NCBI GenBank assembly: GCA_003135055.1
Contig: PLDF01000171.1
Location: 1-48,969, forward strand
Direction of reading: 5' to 3'
Source of the DNA: Bryobacterales bacterium
GTDB taxonomy: Bacteria > Acidobacteriota > Terriglobia > Bryobacterales > Bryobacteraceae
Length of the DNA stretch: 48,969 bases
Both the position numbers and the translations under genes were made by a program. The number at the start of each line of letters is the position of its first letter. Within the stretch, counting starts at the first letter, position 1. The notes under the pieces were generated by a model. The model made no database searches. It saw nothing but the letters and a program-made list of their open reading frames with translations, and was not told where the DNA came from. Of the stretch, positions 24,649 to 33,903 are shown in pieces.

Positions 24649-25238
24649 TGCCGCCTCCGCCCGCGCGGTGAAAAATACCGCTCCACGAAATCGTGCACCT
24701 TTGCCCGCGCCTTCGAGACTTGCGAGCGCACCGTGGCCTCGCTCGATCCCAGGGCGCGCGCCACTTCCGCGGTGGAAAGCCCCTCCAGGTCGCGCAACAC
24801 CAGCGCCGCGCGCTCTTTTTCCGGAAGTATGCGCAGGCTCATCTCCAGCACACGCCGGCGCTCCGCCTGGGTCAGACTTGTTTGCGGATCCATGCCACCG
24901 GCGACAAGATCGCCGGCGCTGCTTTCCGGCTCCAGCGCCGGTTTGCGCCGCCTCAGATCGTGGCAGGCATTCACCGTCACGCGGTAAAGCCACGCGGGCA
25001 GCGCATTCGCGGCCTGCACTTTGCCGAGATTCTTATAGAGCCGCAGAAACACTTCTTGCGAGATGTCCTGCGCATCTTCCATGTTTCCCGTCAACCGCAG
25101 CGCCGTCGCCAGCACCAGGCGCTCATGCTGCCGCATCAGCAGCTCGAAAGCCTCCAGATCGCCGGCGCGCGCGGCCGCGACGGTGTCCCGGCGCTCATCC
25201 GGTCCATCCATCGCCGCCACCGCCGCCATCAGCGCCAT
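24645..25238 (-). CDS. ECF-type RNA polymerase sigma factor
   Basis: 197 aa. Region 2: DLEAFELLMRQHERLVLATALRLTGNMEDAQDISQEVFLRLYKNLGKVQAANALPAWLYRVTVNACHDLRRR. Region 4: MSLRILPEKERAALVLRDLEGLSTAEVARALGSSEATVRSQVSKARAKVHDFV with a clear helix-turn-helix. It directs RNA polymerase to a specific promoter set; its stop codon overlaps the start of the membrane protein that probably holds it inactive. The third gene of the unit encodes a secretin-domain exported protein, so an envelope-related regulon is plausible. Start ATG 25238. Confidence 0.92.
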   Translation of the reverse strand: MALMAAVAAMDGPDERRDTVAAARAGDLEAFELLMRQHERLVLATALRLTGNMEDAQDISQEVFLRLYKNLGKVQAANALPAWLYRVTVNACHDLRRRKPALEPESSAGDLVAGGMDPQTSLTQAERRRVLEMSLRILPEKERAALVLRDLEGLSTAEVARALGSSEATVRSQVSKARAKVHDFVERYFSPRGRRRQ

Positions 25239-25854
25239 CTACTTAAGGAAACTGCTGCGGCGGCCAAAGTGTGTATATCATTTTGCTTGAGGGGCGATTC
25301 GTTCGTACGGTCGCGGCTCTGTGACGTTGCTTTGCATGCCGCAAAAGCTTGCTCTGCCGCCCGAGGATTTCAGACGTTTGGCCCAGCTTGGCGCCGTCAC
25401 AGCCGCGGCGGCCTGAGCTTGCGACGGCTGTTCCATGCCAGCCGCTCTGACCGATCAATCGAACCAACCGATACGAGACTTCGTATCGACGACGGCTTCA
25501 TGGATCGGAATGTTGAGGCGACCTCGGTTTTGCTGAGTCTATCGGCGCCCCTATTTGGCGAGGGGCGGAATCGCGGTGAAGGCGCCGTTCGACTTATCCA
25601 AACGACAAGACATAAGCGCTGGCATTCCGGGTCTCCAGTGGAACCGCCTCCTACTGGTCGCTGCCGCGTAAACCGTGGCGATCCTAGCTTGCGTTACGGG
25701 AGAACCGGGGGTGCGCAACGCGGCTGGCAGAATCACCGCAAACGACGCCTAGCTTAACTTAGCTAAGCTAGACCCCGGAGGTGCTATCTGCGCGCCAACC
25801 CGCGACTTGCAGCGTGCCGGTTAATGCTTCGAACCCGCTTTCAGCCGCCAGATC
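25239..25854. other. Gene-poor region upstream of the sigma factor
   Basis: No frame with recognisable family features. An AT-containing palindrome, AGCTTAACTTAGCTAAGCT, lies at 25750-25768. A GCTAGCTTAGCT word of the same type occurs at 5242-5253. The remainder appears to be decayed DNA continuous with the malQ-like fragment that follows. Confidence 0.45.
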
Positions 25855-25975
25855 TCTCCCTGCCTGGCTTCATCACCCGATCACTCACCATATCCGCGAT
25901 ACTTCGAGCCCATCGTTGGCCCGCTGATCCTCCAATGGGTACCGCGGGCCCCAAAGTTCGGATACAGCATGACGC
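25855..25975 (-). pseudogene. Decayed fragment of a malQ 3' end, copy A
   Basis: The minus strand reads YPNFGAR, then RYPLEDQRANDGLEVSRI, then MVSDRVMKPGRE across shifting frames. This aligns with YPNWGRKMRYSVEDLRTNQQARGFAAMVRDWVVKSGRE, the end of the intact malQ at 31401-31520. At DNA level the run around GATCCTCC-A-TG-GTACCGC is conserved. Frameshifts and no upstream gene body: a remnant. Confidence 0.6.
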
Positions 25976-26109
25976 AATTCACCCGTCGATTCCGGATAAT
26001 CCGCCGCTCGTCGAGTCTCGCCGATACTGTCAGAGCGGCGGTTTGCTAACCGCCGCTCAGGTTTACCAACCGTGCCCCACAGGGGCAGAGTGGTTTGCAA
26101 AGGAGTTCC

Positions 26110-29100
26110 TCAAAAATGTACGCGCAGACCGAATTGCATCTGACGCGGAGTGTTGACCTGGCCACCATAGTAAGGATTATTGGTGCCCAGCACGCCGAAA
26201 TCGGCCGGGTCGCTGATATCCAGATAAGGATCTCCTAACTGAGTATGGTTCAGAAGGTTGGTGAACTGGAAAATCAAGTTAGCGCCCACGCGCCCTTCCT
26301 TCCATACGCCGATGTCTTTCGATACAGTGGCATCGAGGTTAAACGTCGGCATGCCGCGGAGGTTTCCGCCGCCGCCGCAACTGGTATCGAAGCCCAGAAT
26401 ACAGGGGCGCAATTCGCTGTAGACCTGCGCGGGGTTCTTGAACATGTTGATGCCGTTGCCGCCATTGTCGGCATTGGAATTCACGCCGGCGCCGCTGGCC
26501 GTGGTCTCCGATACCGAGAGACCGTAGTTTGCGGAGGTTCCGCCCGTGTATTTGGAAGCCAGCACGGCGCCATCCGCCATGAGCGAGTTATTTCCGTTGG
26601 TGCTGCCGGTATTGCAATTCATCTCGCCGAAAGATTCGCAACTGCCGTTAAAGTTGAACACGCCCAGCGGCTGGCCGCTTTGCGCGGTGAAGATGGGTGC
26701 GATGGACCAGCCTCCCAGCAGGTGGCCGGCGATACCCTTCTGCGTTTTGTAGAGCGGTACCTGCCACAGCACGACCAGGTTGTAGATGAACTTGTAGTCG
26801 AAGAACTGCGGCCCGTAGTTGGCCTGGATATTCCAGGGATTGAGCACGCTATACGAGCTTGTGGCCTGCGACGAATTGCCGGTGCCGAGAGCCCTGCTCC
26901 AGGTGAAATTGGAGCGCGCCGTAACGCCGTGCCAATCGTGAATGGTCAGCGAAACGTACGCCGCATTGTAGTTGGCGAAGCCGTTCGAGGTGTCGTAATA
27001 TACCGCCGAAAGCTGGCCGGCTGGAATTGCGGCGGAGCTGCTGCTTGGCATGGTGCGGCCCAACGTCCAGGAGGAAGCGCTGTTCAGCGCGGCCCAAAGC
27101 TGATAGACCTGGTTGTTTTGGATCAGGCCGTTCATGGTCGCGTTGTTGGCCACCGCCGCGGTGCAACTGGCGAATCCCTTGCAGAAAGACGAACCGGCGC
27201 CGCCGAGAGCCGATTCCAGGAATGGCTGAGGCGCCACCGAGACCTGGCTGACATTGTTGGCGTTGGCCGTCGAAACGGCGAAGTACGTCTGCGCGAAGGC
27301 TGAAGCGAAGCTTTGGCCATTGAGCGTGGTCATGGTTGGAACGGCGTCGAGGTCGATCTGCTGCCATTCGTTCTTGATAATGCGGCCGATGTAACCGACT
27401 TCGAGCAGCGCGTGCGAAGATAGCTCCCGCTGGATGCTGAGATTGAAGTTATCCGTTCGAGCGGGCCGGAAATGCGGGTCGAGCACCGATCCGGAGCCGG
27501 ACGCGGCGTTGCCGCCCACACCCGGCACATAGGGTTGCGGCAGCGTTTGCGAGAGCGCCGGCAGAGGAGCGGTCAAGCCGTCCGAGCCGATGCGAAATGC
27601 ATTGGTGGGATCGAGGCTCGCATTCCCGAGGCATTGGCCGGTCATGCTTGGGTAGCACGATACCGCCTGGCCCAGACCCGTGCCCAGCAGCGGAATCAAC
27701 ACCAGCCCGACGCCATTCAGGCGGCTGAAGACGCGGCTGTAGCCGCCGCGGAAGACGGTTTTGCCGTTGCCCAGCAGCTTGCCCATTACTCCATCGCTGT
27801 TGTGCGGATTCCACGCTGCCGCGACGTGCGGACCAAGGCCGCCGTAAAACGGGTTATATGGGTACTTGGTGCTGGCGCCAACCACATTCTTGACGGTCGC
27901 CCACGCCACCGTCGGATTGTAGACCTGCCCCTGCAAGGCCGCGGCCTGGCGCGCGTTCAGATAATCGGTCACGTTGATCGGGTGTCCGCTGGTGTCCGTC
28001 AGCTCCACCTGCTTCCCGTTCAACTCATAGGGCGGCATTTCCAGCGTGTAACTCAAACCGTAGGTGAGAGTGAAGTTCGGCTTCATGTGCCATGTGTCGG
28101 TGAAATACACGTTATAGGACGGGATGACGCTTTGATCGAACATGAACGATCCCGGCGGCTGGAGAGTTAGCTGCGAGCCAGTGCGGGTGAACAGGTCCTG
28201 CGACTGGTCCACAATCCCCAGCACCTCGGAGTACAGCTTGTCATAGTTGCTGATCTGGGCGCTGGGAACGCCTACTGGACGATACTGCGAGGGATAAGTC
28301 ATACCGCCGCCACTGGTGATCTGGTATACCGGCGAATTCATGATGCCCTGGCCGTTGTCGTTGCGCTGATGGTAATCGTAATTCCGTTGGTACTGGCCGC
28401 CAAAGGTGATCAGGTGATTACCCCTGATCTTGGTGACGTCGTCGCGGAGCATCTTGTCCTGACCGTCCCAGAACCGCTGGCGCACGCTTTGGGTGTTGAC
28501 GTTGTAAGGAATCAAAGCCGCGGCGCTTTCCCCGCCGATCTCAAGCGCGCCGCCCAAGCCCGGCAACTGCGGCGGAGCCGCCTCGGTGCCCCACTGCCAG
28601 AAGTTCCGCAGATAGCTGAAGCGGAAATCGTTAGTGGTGGTAGGCGTGATATTGGTTGTCATGCCCGTAACCCAGTAGCTCGGCTGTTGGGGACGAACCG
28701 CGGTTGCAGCCGGCGTGCCGAGAGTATCGCCGGGCAGTGCGCCGCCGATATCCACTTGCTGGGTGCCCAATCTGACCAGCTTGTAATCGCGGTAGCTGGC
28801 CATGAAGCGCCATTTTTCGCCGAAATCGTGATCGATGCGCCCTGTGTACTGGTTGGACGTGATAGGCTCGGCAACCACCCCTTGGTAATTTTCCGTATTG
28901 TAATGGTCGCCGCCGGTGGTAGTGTTAGGCAGCGGCATATACTTTTGCCAGAGTTGCGAGACCTGCGTGTTGAGGCCGAGGCCGCGTGGATCGCACGAAC
29001 CATTGGGACACACTGCCGGTTGATAAGTAACGCCACCCACGTTGACTGGCGTGTTATTCAGGTTATAGGCCACTTCGCCGGCCGAGCCTTCGGGAATCTG

Positions 29101-30189
29101 GATGATCCCGGCGCGCAGCGTCGGGGTGGGCACGGCCTTGGCATAGATGGCCGATTGAGGGAAGCGGAAGCCTTCGTAGTTAAAGAAGCCGTACCACTTG
29201 CCACCGAGCGCCTTTTTGTCGACGATCGGTCCGCCCAGCGCCGTTCCAAAGCGGTTGTCATGGGTGACCGGCAGCGGCGTATACCCCAGCGACCCCGAAG
29301 GCGTGTGGTTGTTGTCCCACGAATTCGCGGCGCCCACATCGGTGGCGAAATAGTACTCGTAAACCGACCCGTGGATGGTGTTCGTGCCGCGCCTGGTCAC
29401 CATCTGCACCTGGCTGCCGGAGGAACCGTTAAAATCCGCCGTCATGCCGCTGGTAGCTACCTTGAATTCCTCAATGCTCTCAACCGGCGTGGGCATGGTG
29501 CCTGAAGGAGACCCGGAACCCGCCGTAGGAACGTTGGTGGTAAAGCTGCCGGTGTAGTCGAGCATGCTGCCGTCCATGTCGTTGGAATTGTTGCCTCCGT
29601 CGAGCTGGAACGTATTCTGGTCGTACATGGCTCCCGCCACGCTGCCGCCGGGCGTGACGCCAGGCTGGAATACGGCGAACGAAGAAGCGTCCCGCCCGAT
29701 ATTCGGCAGAAGAATCAGCGACGGTCCCGCGATGGTGGTGCCCACCGTGGCATTGGCGGTTTGCAGTTCCGCGCCAGCCACGGAAGTAACCTCCACCGTG
29801 GTGGTGGTTGCGCCGACGGTCAGGACCGGGCTAATGGTCAGCACCTGCCCGACGTCTACTTTCTGCGAATTCGCGTCGTAGATGGAAAATCCCGGCTTGT
29901 TGAAGGACAGATTGTAAGTCCCCGGCGCAACGTTCAGATAAACGTACCGGCCGGCATCATTGGTGGTGGTGCTCAACGTGTTCTTGGTCGCGGTGTCCAC
30001 CAGTTTGATCTGCACGCCGGTAATTACGGCGTTCGACGAATCGGTTACCTGACCGGAGACGGTACCGGATGCGGTTGATTGTGTCCAGGCGGGTGTAGCG
30101 GTCATGGTCATGAAAACGGCCAGGCACGCTACGCACAGCCCAGGGAAAAAACGAGACTCACCTTTGAAGGTGAGCGCTTGGCTCGCCAT
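26110..30189 (-). CDS. Oar-like TonB-dependent outer-membrane receptor with carboxypeptidase-regulatory domain
   Basis: 1359 aa, typical of the very large Acidobacteria receptors. Signal peptide (FFPGLCVACLAVFMTMTATPAWTQ). CarboxypepD_reg domain about 40-125 (GTVSGQVTDSSNAVITGVQIKLVDTATKN...YVYLNVAPGTYNLSFNKPGF). Plug domain about 130-290 (PGVTPGGSVAGAMYDQNTFQLDGGNNSNDMDGSM, VESIEEFKVATSGMTADFNGSSGSQVQMVTRRGTN). Then a long beta-barrel ending MQFGLRVHF with terminal aromatic Phe. It would import a bulky substrate, likely oligosaccharide or peptide, powered by TonB. Start ATG 30189 after GGGGGGAT. A good sigma70-like promoter and twin operator-like boxes lie upstream; decayed malQ fragments lie on both sides. 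Confidence 0.93.
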   Translation of the reverse strand: MASQALTFKGESRFFPGLCVACLAVFMTMTATPAWTQSTASGTVSGQVTDSSNAVITGVQIKLVDTATKNTLSTTTNDAGRYVYLNVAPGTYNLSFNKPGFSIYDANSQKVDVGQVLTISPVLTVGATTTTVEVTSVAGAELQTANATVGTTIAGPSLILLPNIGRDASSFAVFQPGVTPGGSVAGAMYDQNTFQLDGGNNSNDMDGSMLDYTGSFTTNVPTAGSGSPSGTMPTPVESIEEFKVATSGMTADFNGSSGSQVQMVTRRGTNTIHGSVYEYYFATDVGAANSWDNNHTPSGSLGYTPLPVTHDNRFGTALGGPIVDKKALGGKWYGFFNYEGFRFPQSAIYAKAVPTPTLRAGIIQIPEGSAGEVAYNLNNTPVNVGGVTYQPAVCPNGSCDPRGLGLNTQVSQLWQKYMPLPNTTTGGDHYNTENYQGVVAEPITSNQYTGRIDHDFGEKWRFMASYRDYKLVRLGTQQVDIGGALPGDTLGTPAATAVRPQQPSYWVTGMTTNITPTTTNDFRFSYLRNFWQWGTEAAPPQLPGLGGALEIGGESAAALIPYNVNTQSVRQRFWDGQDKMLRDDVTKIRGNHLITFGGQYQRNYDYHQRNDNGQGIMNSPVYQITSGGGMTYPSQYRPVGVPSAQISNYDKLYSEVLGIVDQSQDLFTRTGSQLTLQPPGSFMFDQSVIPSYNVYFTDTWHMKPNFTLTYGLSYTLEMPPYELNGKQVELTDTSGHPINVTDYLNARQAAALQGQVYNPTVAWATVKNVVGASTKYPYNPFYGGLGPHVAAAWNPHNSDGVMGKLLGNGKTVFRGGYSRVFSRLNGVGLVLIPLLGTGLGQAVSCYPSMTGQCLGNASLDPTNAFRIGSDGLTAPLPALSQTLPQPYVPGVGGNAASGSGSVLDPHFRPARTDNFNLSIQRELSSHALLEVGYIGRIIKNEWQQIDLDAVPTMTTLNGQSFASAFAQTYFAVSTANANNVSQVSVAPQPFLESALGGAGSSFCKGFASCTAAVANNATMNGLIQNNQVYQLWAALNSASSWTLGRTMPSSSSAAIPAGQLSAVYYDTSNGFANYNAAYVSLTIHDWHGVTARSNFTWSRALGTGNSSQATSSYSVLNPWNIQANYGPQFFDYKFIYNLVVLWQVPLYKTQKGIAGHLLGGWSIAPIFTAQSGQPLGVFNFNGSCESFGEMNCNTGSTNGNNSLMADGAVLASKYTGGTSANYGLSVSETTASGAGVNSNADNGGNGINMFKNPAQVYSELRPCILGFDTSCGGGGNLRGMPTFNLDATVSKDIGVWKEGRVGANLIFQFTNLLNHTQLGDPYLDISDPADFGVLGTNNPYYGGQVNTPRQMQFGLRVHF

Positions 30190-30278
30190 AGGTATCCCCC
30201 CTACAAATCAAAGACCACAGAAATCATTCATGGATTCTGCCCTCCGTTAAAGAAGCAGAACAATTACGGATTGGGTTG

Positions 30279-30308
30279 ATTTTATTTCCGTTTGTCCGCC
30301 TATGTCAA
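30279..30308 (-). promoter_or_regulatory. Sigma70-type promoter of the TonB receptor gene
   Basis: Minus strand: TTGACA (30308-30303), 18-nt spacer, TAAAAT (30284-30279), about 90 nt before the start codon. This is the best canonical promoter in the window. The -35 overlaps a run of TTGAC words, and the operator-like boxes lie just upstream. Confidence 0.65.
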
Positions 30309-30319
30309 GAGTCAAGTTG

Positions 30320-30350
30320 ACAAATGTGTCAGCGTCAGGTCGACAAATGT
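30320..30350 (-). promoter_or_regulatory. Twin ACATTTGT boxes upstream of the TonB promoter
   Basis: ACATTTGT occurs twice on the minus strand (30327-30320 and 30350-30343), start-to-start 23 bp, about two helical turns. The distal box sits in TC-n-ACA-nn-TGT-n-GA dyad symmetry, similar to the ACA-nn-TGT core of BlaI/MecI-family operators. The proximal box ends 12 bp before the -35. Regulator unknown. Confidence 0.45.
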
Positions 30351-30360
30351 AGACAAAACG

Positions 30361-30735
30361 GGGAATTGCGGAGCGTCGATCTTCAGTTGGGCGGACGTCC
30401 CAGAGGCCCCCATTGTGCCGTCCCGACTTGCGTGTCGAGAGTCGGCCGGGCCGGTGGCGCGAGCGCCGTGAGATTCGGCGCTATCGTGAAACCGCTTGCT
30501 GACGGGGCACGGCTCCGATCGGAGCGGGAGTGATTTTCCGCAAGAGCACAAAACCACCCGGGCACGGCGAGTGTTCGCTCTGCGCTCAAGGCGTAGCTAA
30601 AGGTTGGTCCGGCCGCCGTCAGCGGGCCTTCGATCCGCGGGAGGTCGAAGTCCGCATCGGCCGGGAAGGGGTTCGGTCAATCGCTACGAATCGGGGGTGG
30701 CCACGGCCCAGCGCCGGAGCTCTGCCGCCCCGACT
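30361..30735. other. Non-coding stretch with hairpins
   Basis: No gene supported. It contains the dyad GCTCCGATCGGAGC (30509-30522) and other GC-rich inverted words. Short frames have no family resemblance. It links the TonB promoter region to malQ-like fragment B. Confidence 0.5.
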
Positions 30736-30838
30736 TCACCTGCCGATCACGCACGATAGCGGTGAAAACTCCGCGCCGCTTCGTTGGCGCGCAGATCCTC
30801 CGCCGGGTACCGCATCTTCCAGCCCGGACGGCGGCGAT
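30736..30838 (-). pseudogene. Decayed fragment of a malQ 3' end, copy B
   Basis: The DNA word GTTGG-CGCAGATCCTCC-G-GTACCGCATCTT matches the same place in malQ (around 31471-31507). The minus strand encodes KMRYPAEDLRANEAAR, then, shifted, AIVRDRQVKSGRQ, matching KMRYSVEDLRTNQQAR...AMVRDWVVKSGRE. It is closer to malQ than fragment A. Not translatable as one frame. Confidence 0.65.
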
Positions 30839-31170
30839 TTTGAGCCGCTCGCCGAGTTTCAAGGGCTCAGTGGATGCTGGAATCGAGGCTATGGCGAGCG
30901 GTTGATTCTGTTAAGGATTTATTTTTGCCTGGTTTAGGGAATTTTCGGCCTCTGTGATCGCGACTCGGGGACTGACCAAAAAGACTTGGGCCGGGAAAAG
31001 CAAAGACACTGCGCTCTGTAACTGTATCGGAGATGCAAAGCGCGAAGATGCCAGCCGGAGCATCGGTGAACTTAGTAATGGCAAAGAGTTCCGGGCCCCG
31101 GTCTCATTATGGATCAGGTAGCCGGTTGTTTGAGTTATGTCTTATCACGAAAGCGCGTGGCCATTTCGGC
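30839..31170. other. Non-coding stretch between malQ fragment B and the decayed palindromes
   Basis: About 330 bp with no recognisable frame or strong hairpin. I see nothing specific in it. Confidence 0.5.
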
Positions 31171-31296
31171 GTGGCGCCGCACTCAAGCGACGCTGTCTTG
31201 CGCTCCGTTTCGAGACTCATCCGCGACACCTGTTGGCGCGGGCGCGAAGCGCGTTCACACGAGTATGTGTGGCGCCGGAATGAGTGCGTGCGCTAC
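31171..31296 (-). repeat. Diverged copies of the three-armed palindromic element
   Basis: 31232-31296, read on the minus strand, has GTAGCGCACGCACTCATTCC then GGCGCCACA...CTCGTGTGAACGCG, sharing the arm and hairpin words of copies 1-2 in rearranged form. Just before it, 31171-31228 has GTGGCGCCGCACTCAAGCGA ... GCGACAC, which keeps outer-arm-like ends. Two decayed elements side by side, downstream of malQ. Confidence 0.5.
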
Positions 31297-31400
31297 GCCG
31301 GCCTCGCGGATTTGTGGCAAGCGAATGCTTCCTGACAATTCAGCAGATGCGGGTAGAGCGGCGGCTGAAAGCCGGCGGCAGACAGTCCGGGAGGACTGTC

Positions 31401-33620
31401 TTACTTGTAGTTCTCCCTGCCGGATTTCACCACCCAGTCGCGTACCATGGCTGCGAAGCCGCGGGCTTGCTGGTTGGTCCGCAGATCCTCCACTGAGTAC
31501 CGCATCTTTCTGCCCCAATTCGGGTATTGCCACGTCGTCCCCGGTAAGTTCTGCTGCGCAGTTTCCTTCGTCAAATCCTCTTGATTCACGGCCAAAAGCT
31601 GCGACGGCGTGCGCGCCAGGAAACCGATGGCGGCATGATGCAGCTCGCCCGTCAATTCCGCATAATCCACCGCCTTGCGCGGCAAGTCCGCGCGCAGCAA
31701 GCCTTCGTCGAATAGCCGGTCGAGCATCTTCTGCTTCTCATCCGTGCGCGACTCCCACTGTGCACGATGCGCGTCGTCGTCAATCGCGCCGGACTTGCGG
31801 CGGGCTTCGATATCGGCCCCGATCCAGAAGCCGGCCAGCGTCGGCAAATCGTGGGTGGTGGAAGAGACCAGCGCATTCCGCGGATACTCGGCGGCGGCGC
31901 GGAACGCACCGGCCTTATTCTTCTCGAAGTAGAAGAGGCGGTAGCTCAGAATGCCGAACCGCGCCAGCGCCTCGCGGACTTCCGGCTCTACCGTTCCCAG
32001 ATCCTCGCCGATCACCATAACCTGGTTGCGGACGCTCTCGAGAGCCAGAATGCGGACGAAGTCCTCGGACATTTCGCGCACGTAGGCGCCCTCGGTGGCG
32101 TCGCAGCCATCGGGAATCCAGTAGAGGCGGAACAAGCGCATCACGTGGTCGATGCGCAACGCGCCGCCGTGGCGGCAATTGCGGCGGATGGATTCGGCAA
32201 ACAACCGGTAGCCGTCTTCGAAGTGCCGCTGGGAGTTCGGCGGCGGAAATCCCCAATCCTGCCCCTGTGGCGCAAAATCGTCGGGCGGCGCGCCCACACG
32301 GCAGCCGGAAACGAAGAATGGCCGATGCGCCCACAGGTCGCAGCCGAATTGGTCCGTCGCCAATGCCAGATCATGGTAGAGGCCGATCGGCATACGCCGC
32401 GCGCGCGCCTTGGCCTGCGCGGCGCGCAACTGATCGTCGATCTGCCACTGCAAATACTGATAAAACATTACCTGGCGCCAATGTTTTTTGGCGAAGGCGC
32501 GGGTCGGGGCCGACTCCGGGTCCCGGTACTCCGCCGGCCATTCCGTCCATAGCCACAGATCGGGATTCCGCCGGTGCAAATATTCGTCGAGCGCCGAGTA
32601 AAGGGCGAAGCGCTCGAGCAGCTCGCCTTCGCGCGCGCGAAATGCATCGAACTCGCGCGTGCGGGGCGTGCCGCGGCGCCACTCGCGCAGGAACTGTACG
32701 AATGCCAGTTTGAGCAACCGCAGTTTGAGCGCGCTCACGCGCTCGTATTCCACGAATTCCGCCGCGCGCAGCTCCTCGATTTCGCGCTCTACGGCCGCCG
32801 ATTCGCGCAGCCGGCGCGCGCGCCACGACGCAGCGTAATCCTCCATGCTTTCGATATCCAGATACAGAAAATTCTGGTAGAAGATGCAGTTCGGCAGATA
32901 GGGGCTGGTATTGAACGGCCGCCGGTTATGGATGGCGTGCAGCGGATTCAGCGCTACGAAACTCGCGCTCAATCCCTCGGGCGCCCAATCGATCAAGGCG
33001 AGAAGATCGCGGAAATCGCCGCAGCCCCAGTTGCTCGCCGAACGCAATCCGTAAAGGCCGATGGCGAGTCCGGCTGCGCGCCCGCCTTGCGCCATATGCG
33101 GTTGGCTGAATGCCCGCCGCGGCGCGACGATGTAGCGCGTGGCGGCTTTCGCAGATCCGCACTGCACCGAAATCTCGTGATAGCCCAGCGGCAGCTCGAC
33201 CGGCAAACGCGCCCGCACACGGACCCAGGTGCGGCCTTCCATCGCGATGGAGCCGAACTGCGGCAGATCGCCGGCGTTGAGGCTGAAGGTATCCGCGTGG
33301 CCGTCTTCGCGCCGCACCGCGACCGTCACCGGCTGGCCCAGCGAGTCGGCGGGCAGGCTCAGCGGCAGCTCCACCGGGTCGTTTTCCAGAGCCACCACGG
33401 TGACCGGCGCGAGCCGCTCCCATTCGCGCCGGGTGTTCGCCGCCAGCGATTGCTCCAGTTCTGTTACGCTGCCGGCGGCCCAGCCCATGGCGCGCAGAAT
33501 GGCCTGTTTGCCCGCGGTGGTAGTGGCATGATACCGGCCGAAGATATCCCAATAACCCGGCTCAATGCCACGGAGCGCGGCGGCCCGGTCGAGCAGTTCT
33601 TCGAATGTGCTGGAGCTCAT
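31401..33620 (-). CDS. malQ: 4-alpha-glucanotransferase (amylomaltase, GH77)
   Basis: 739 aa, the long MalQ form with an N-terminal extension of about 150 residues before the GH77 barrel. It transfers alpha-1,4-glucan segments between maltodextrins or onto glucose. Barrel motifs: GLYGLRSASNWGCGDFRDL, NPLHAI, NTSPYLPN, nucleophile Asp491 in ALRIDHVMRLFRLYWIP, acid/base Glu539 in VIGEDLGTV and Asp591 in STTHDLPTLAGFW. Ends TWQYPNWGRKMRYSVEDL...VKSGRENYK. No other glycogen or maltose genes are adjacent. Two decayed copies of its last ~40 codons lie downstream around the TonB receptor gene. Confidence 0.95.
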   Translation of the reverse strand: MSSSTFEELLDRAAALRGIEPGYWDIFGRYHATTTAGKQAILRAMGWAAGSVTELEQSLAANTRREWERLAPVTVVALENDPVELPLSLPADSLGQPVTVAVRREDGHADTFSLNAGDLPQFGSIAMEGRTWVRVRARLPVELPLGYHEISVQCGSAKAATRYIVAPRRAFSQPHMAQGGRAAGLAIGLYGLRSASNWGCGDFRDLLALIDWAPEGLSASFVALNPLHAIHNRRPFNTSPYLPNCIFYQNFLYLDIESMEDYAASWRARRLRESAAVEREIEELRAAEFVEYERVSALKLRLLKLAFVQFLREWRRGTPRTREFDAFRAREGELLERFALYSALDEYLHRRNPDLWLWTEWPAEYRDPESAPTRAFAKKHWRQVMFYQYLQWQIDDQLRAAQAKARARRMPIGLYHDLALATDQFGCDLWAHRPFFVSGCRVGAPPDDFAPQGQDWGFPPPNSQRHFEDGYRLFAESIRRNCRHGGALRIDHVMRLFRLYWIPDGCDATEGAYVREMSEDFVRILALESVRNQVMVIGEDLGTVEPEVREALARFGILSYRLFYFEKNKAGAFRAAAEYPRNALVSSTTHDLPTLAGFWIGADIEARRKSGAIDDDAHRAQWESRTDEKQKMLDRLFDEGLLRADLPRKAVDYAELTGELHHAAIGFLARTPSQLLAVNQEDLTKETAQQNLPGTTWQYPNWGRKMRYSVEDLRTNQQARGFAAMVRDWVVKSGRENYK

Positions 33621-33792
33621 GTTTCAATCTACGCGCCCGCGCGGGGCGCGACCTGTTGTTGCAGGTGCGGCACGAGCGTGGGACGGCACTGGTGGCAGCG
33701 TCTCTGGCGGCTGAGACCGGCGCGCCGCAAGGCTGGCGATTTCGCCGCTGAACCGCAGATCCGCTTCCACCGCCCACGCATGTGCGGGCAGG

Positions 33793-33842
33793 CGAAAAGA
33801 GCCGGCTGAAAGCCGGCTTGCAGCCAGGATTGGCTGCCCCAC
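33793..33842 (-). repeat. Dispersed double-hairpin repeat (GTGGGGCAGCC family), copy 3
   Basis: Minus strand: GTGGGGCAGCCAATCCTGGC, TGC, then AAGCCGGCTTTCAGCCGGC and TCTTTTCGCC. It lies between the divergently transcribed malQ and nuoB, in a region where promoters would be expected. Confidence 0.75.
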
Positions 33843-33903
33843 AAGGCACTTCAGAATCAACGTCAATCTTCGATTTTACAGGAGCCGCTCCGCTCATGCG
33901 AAA

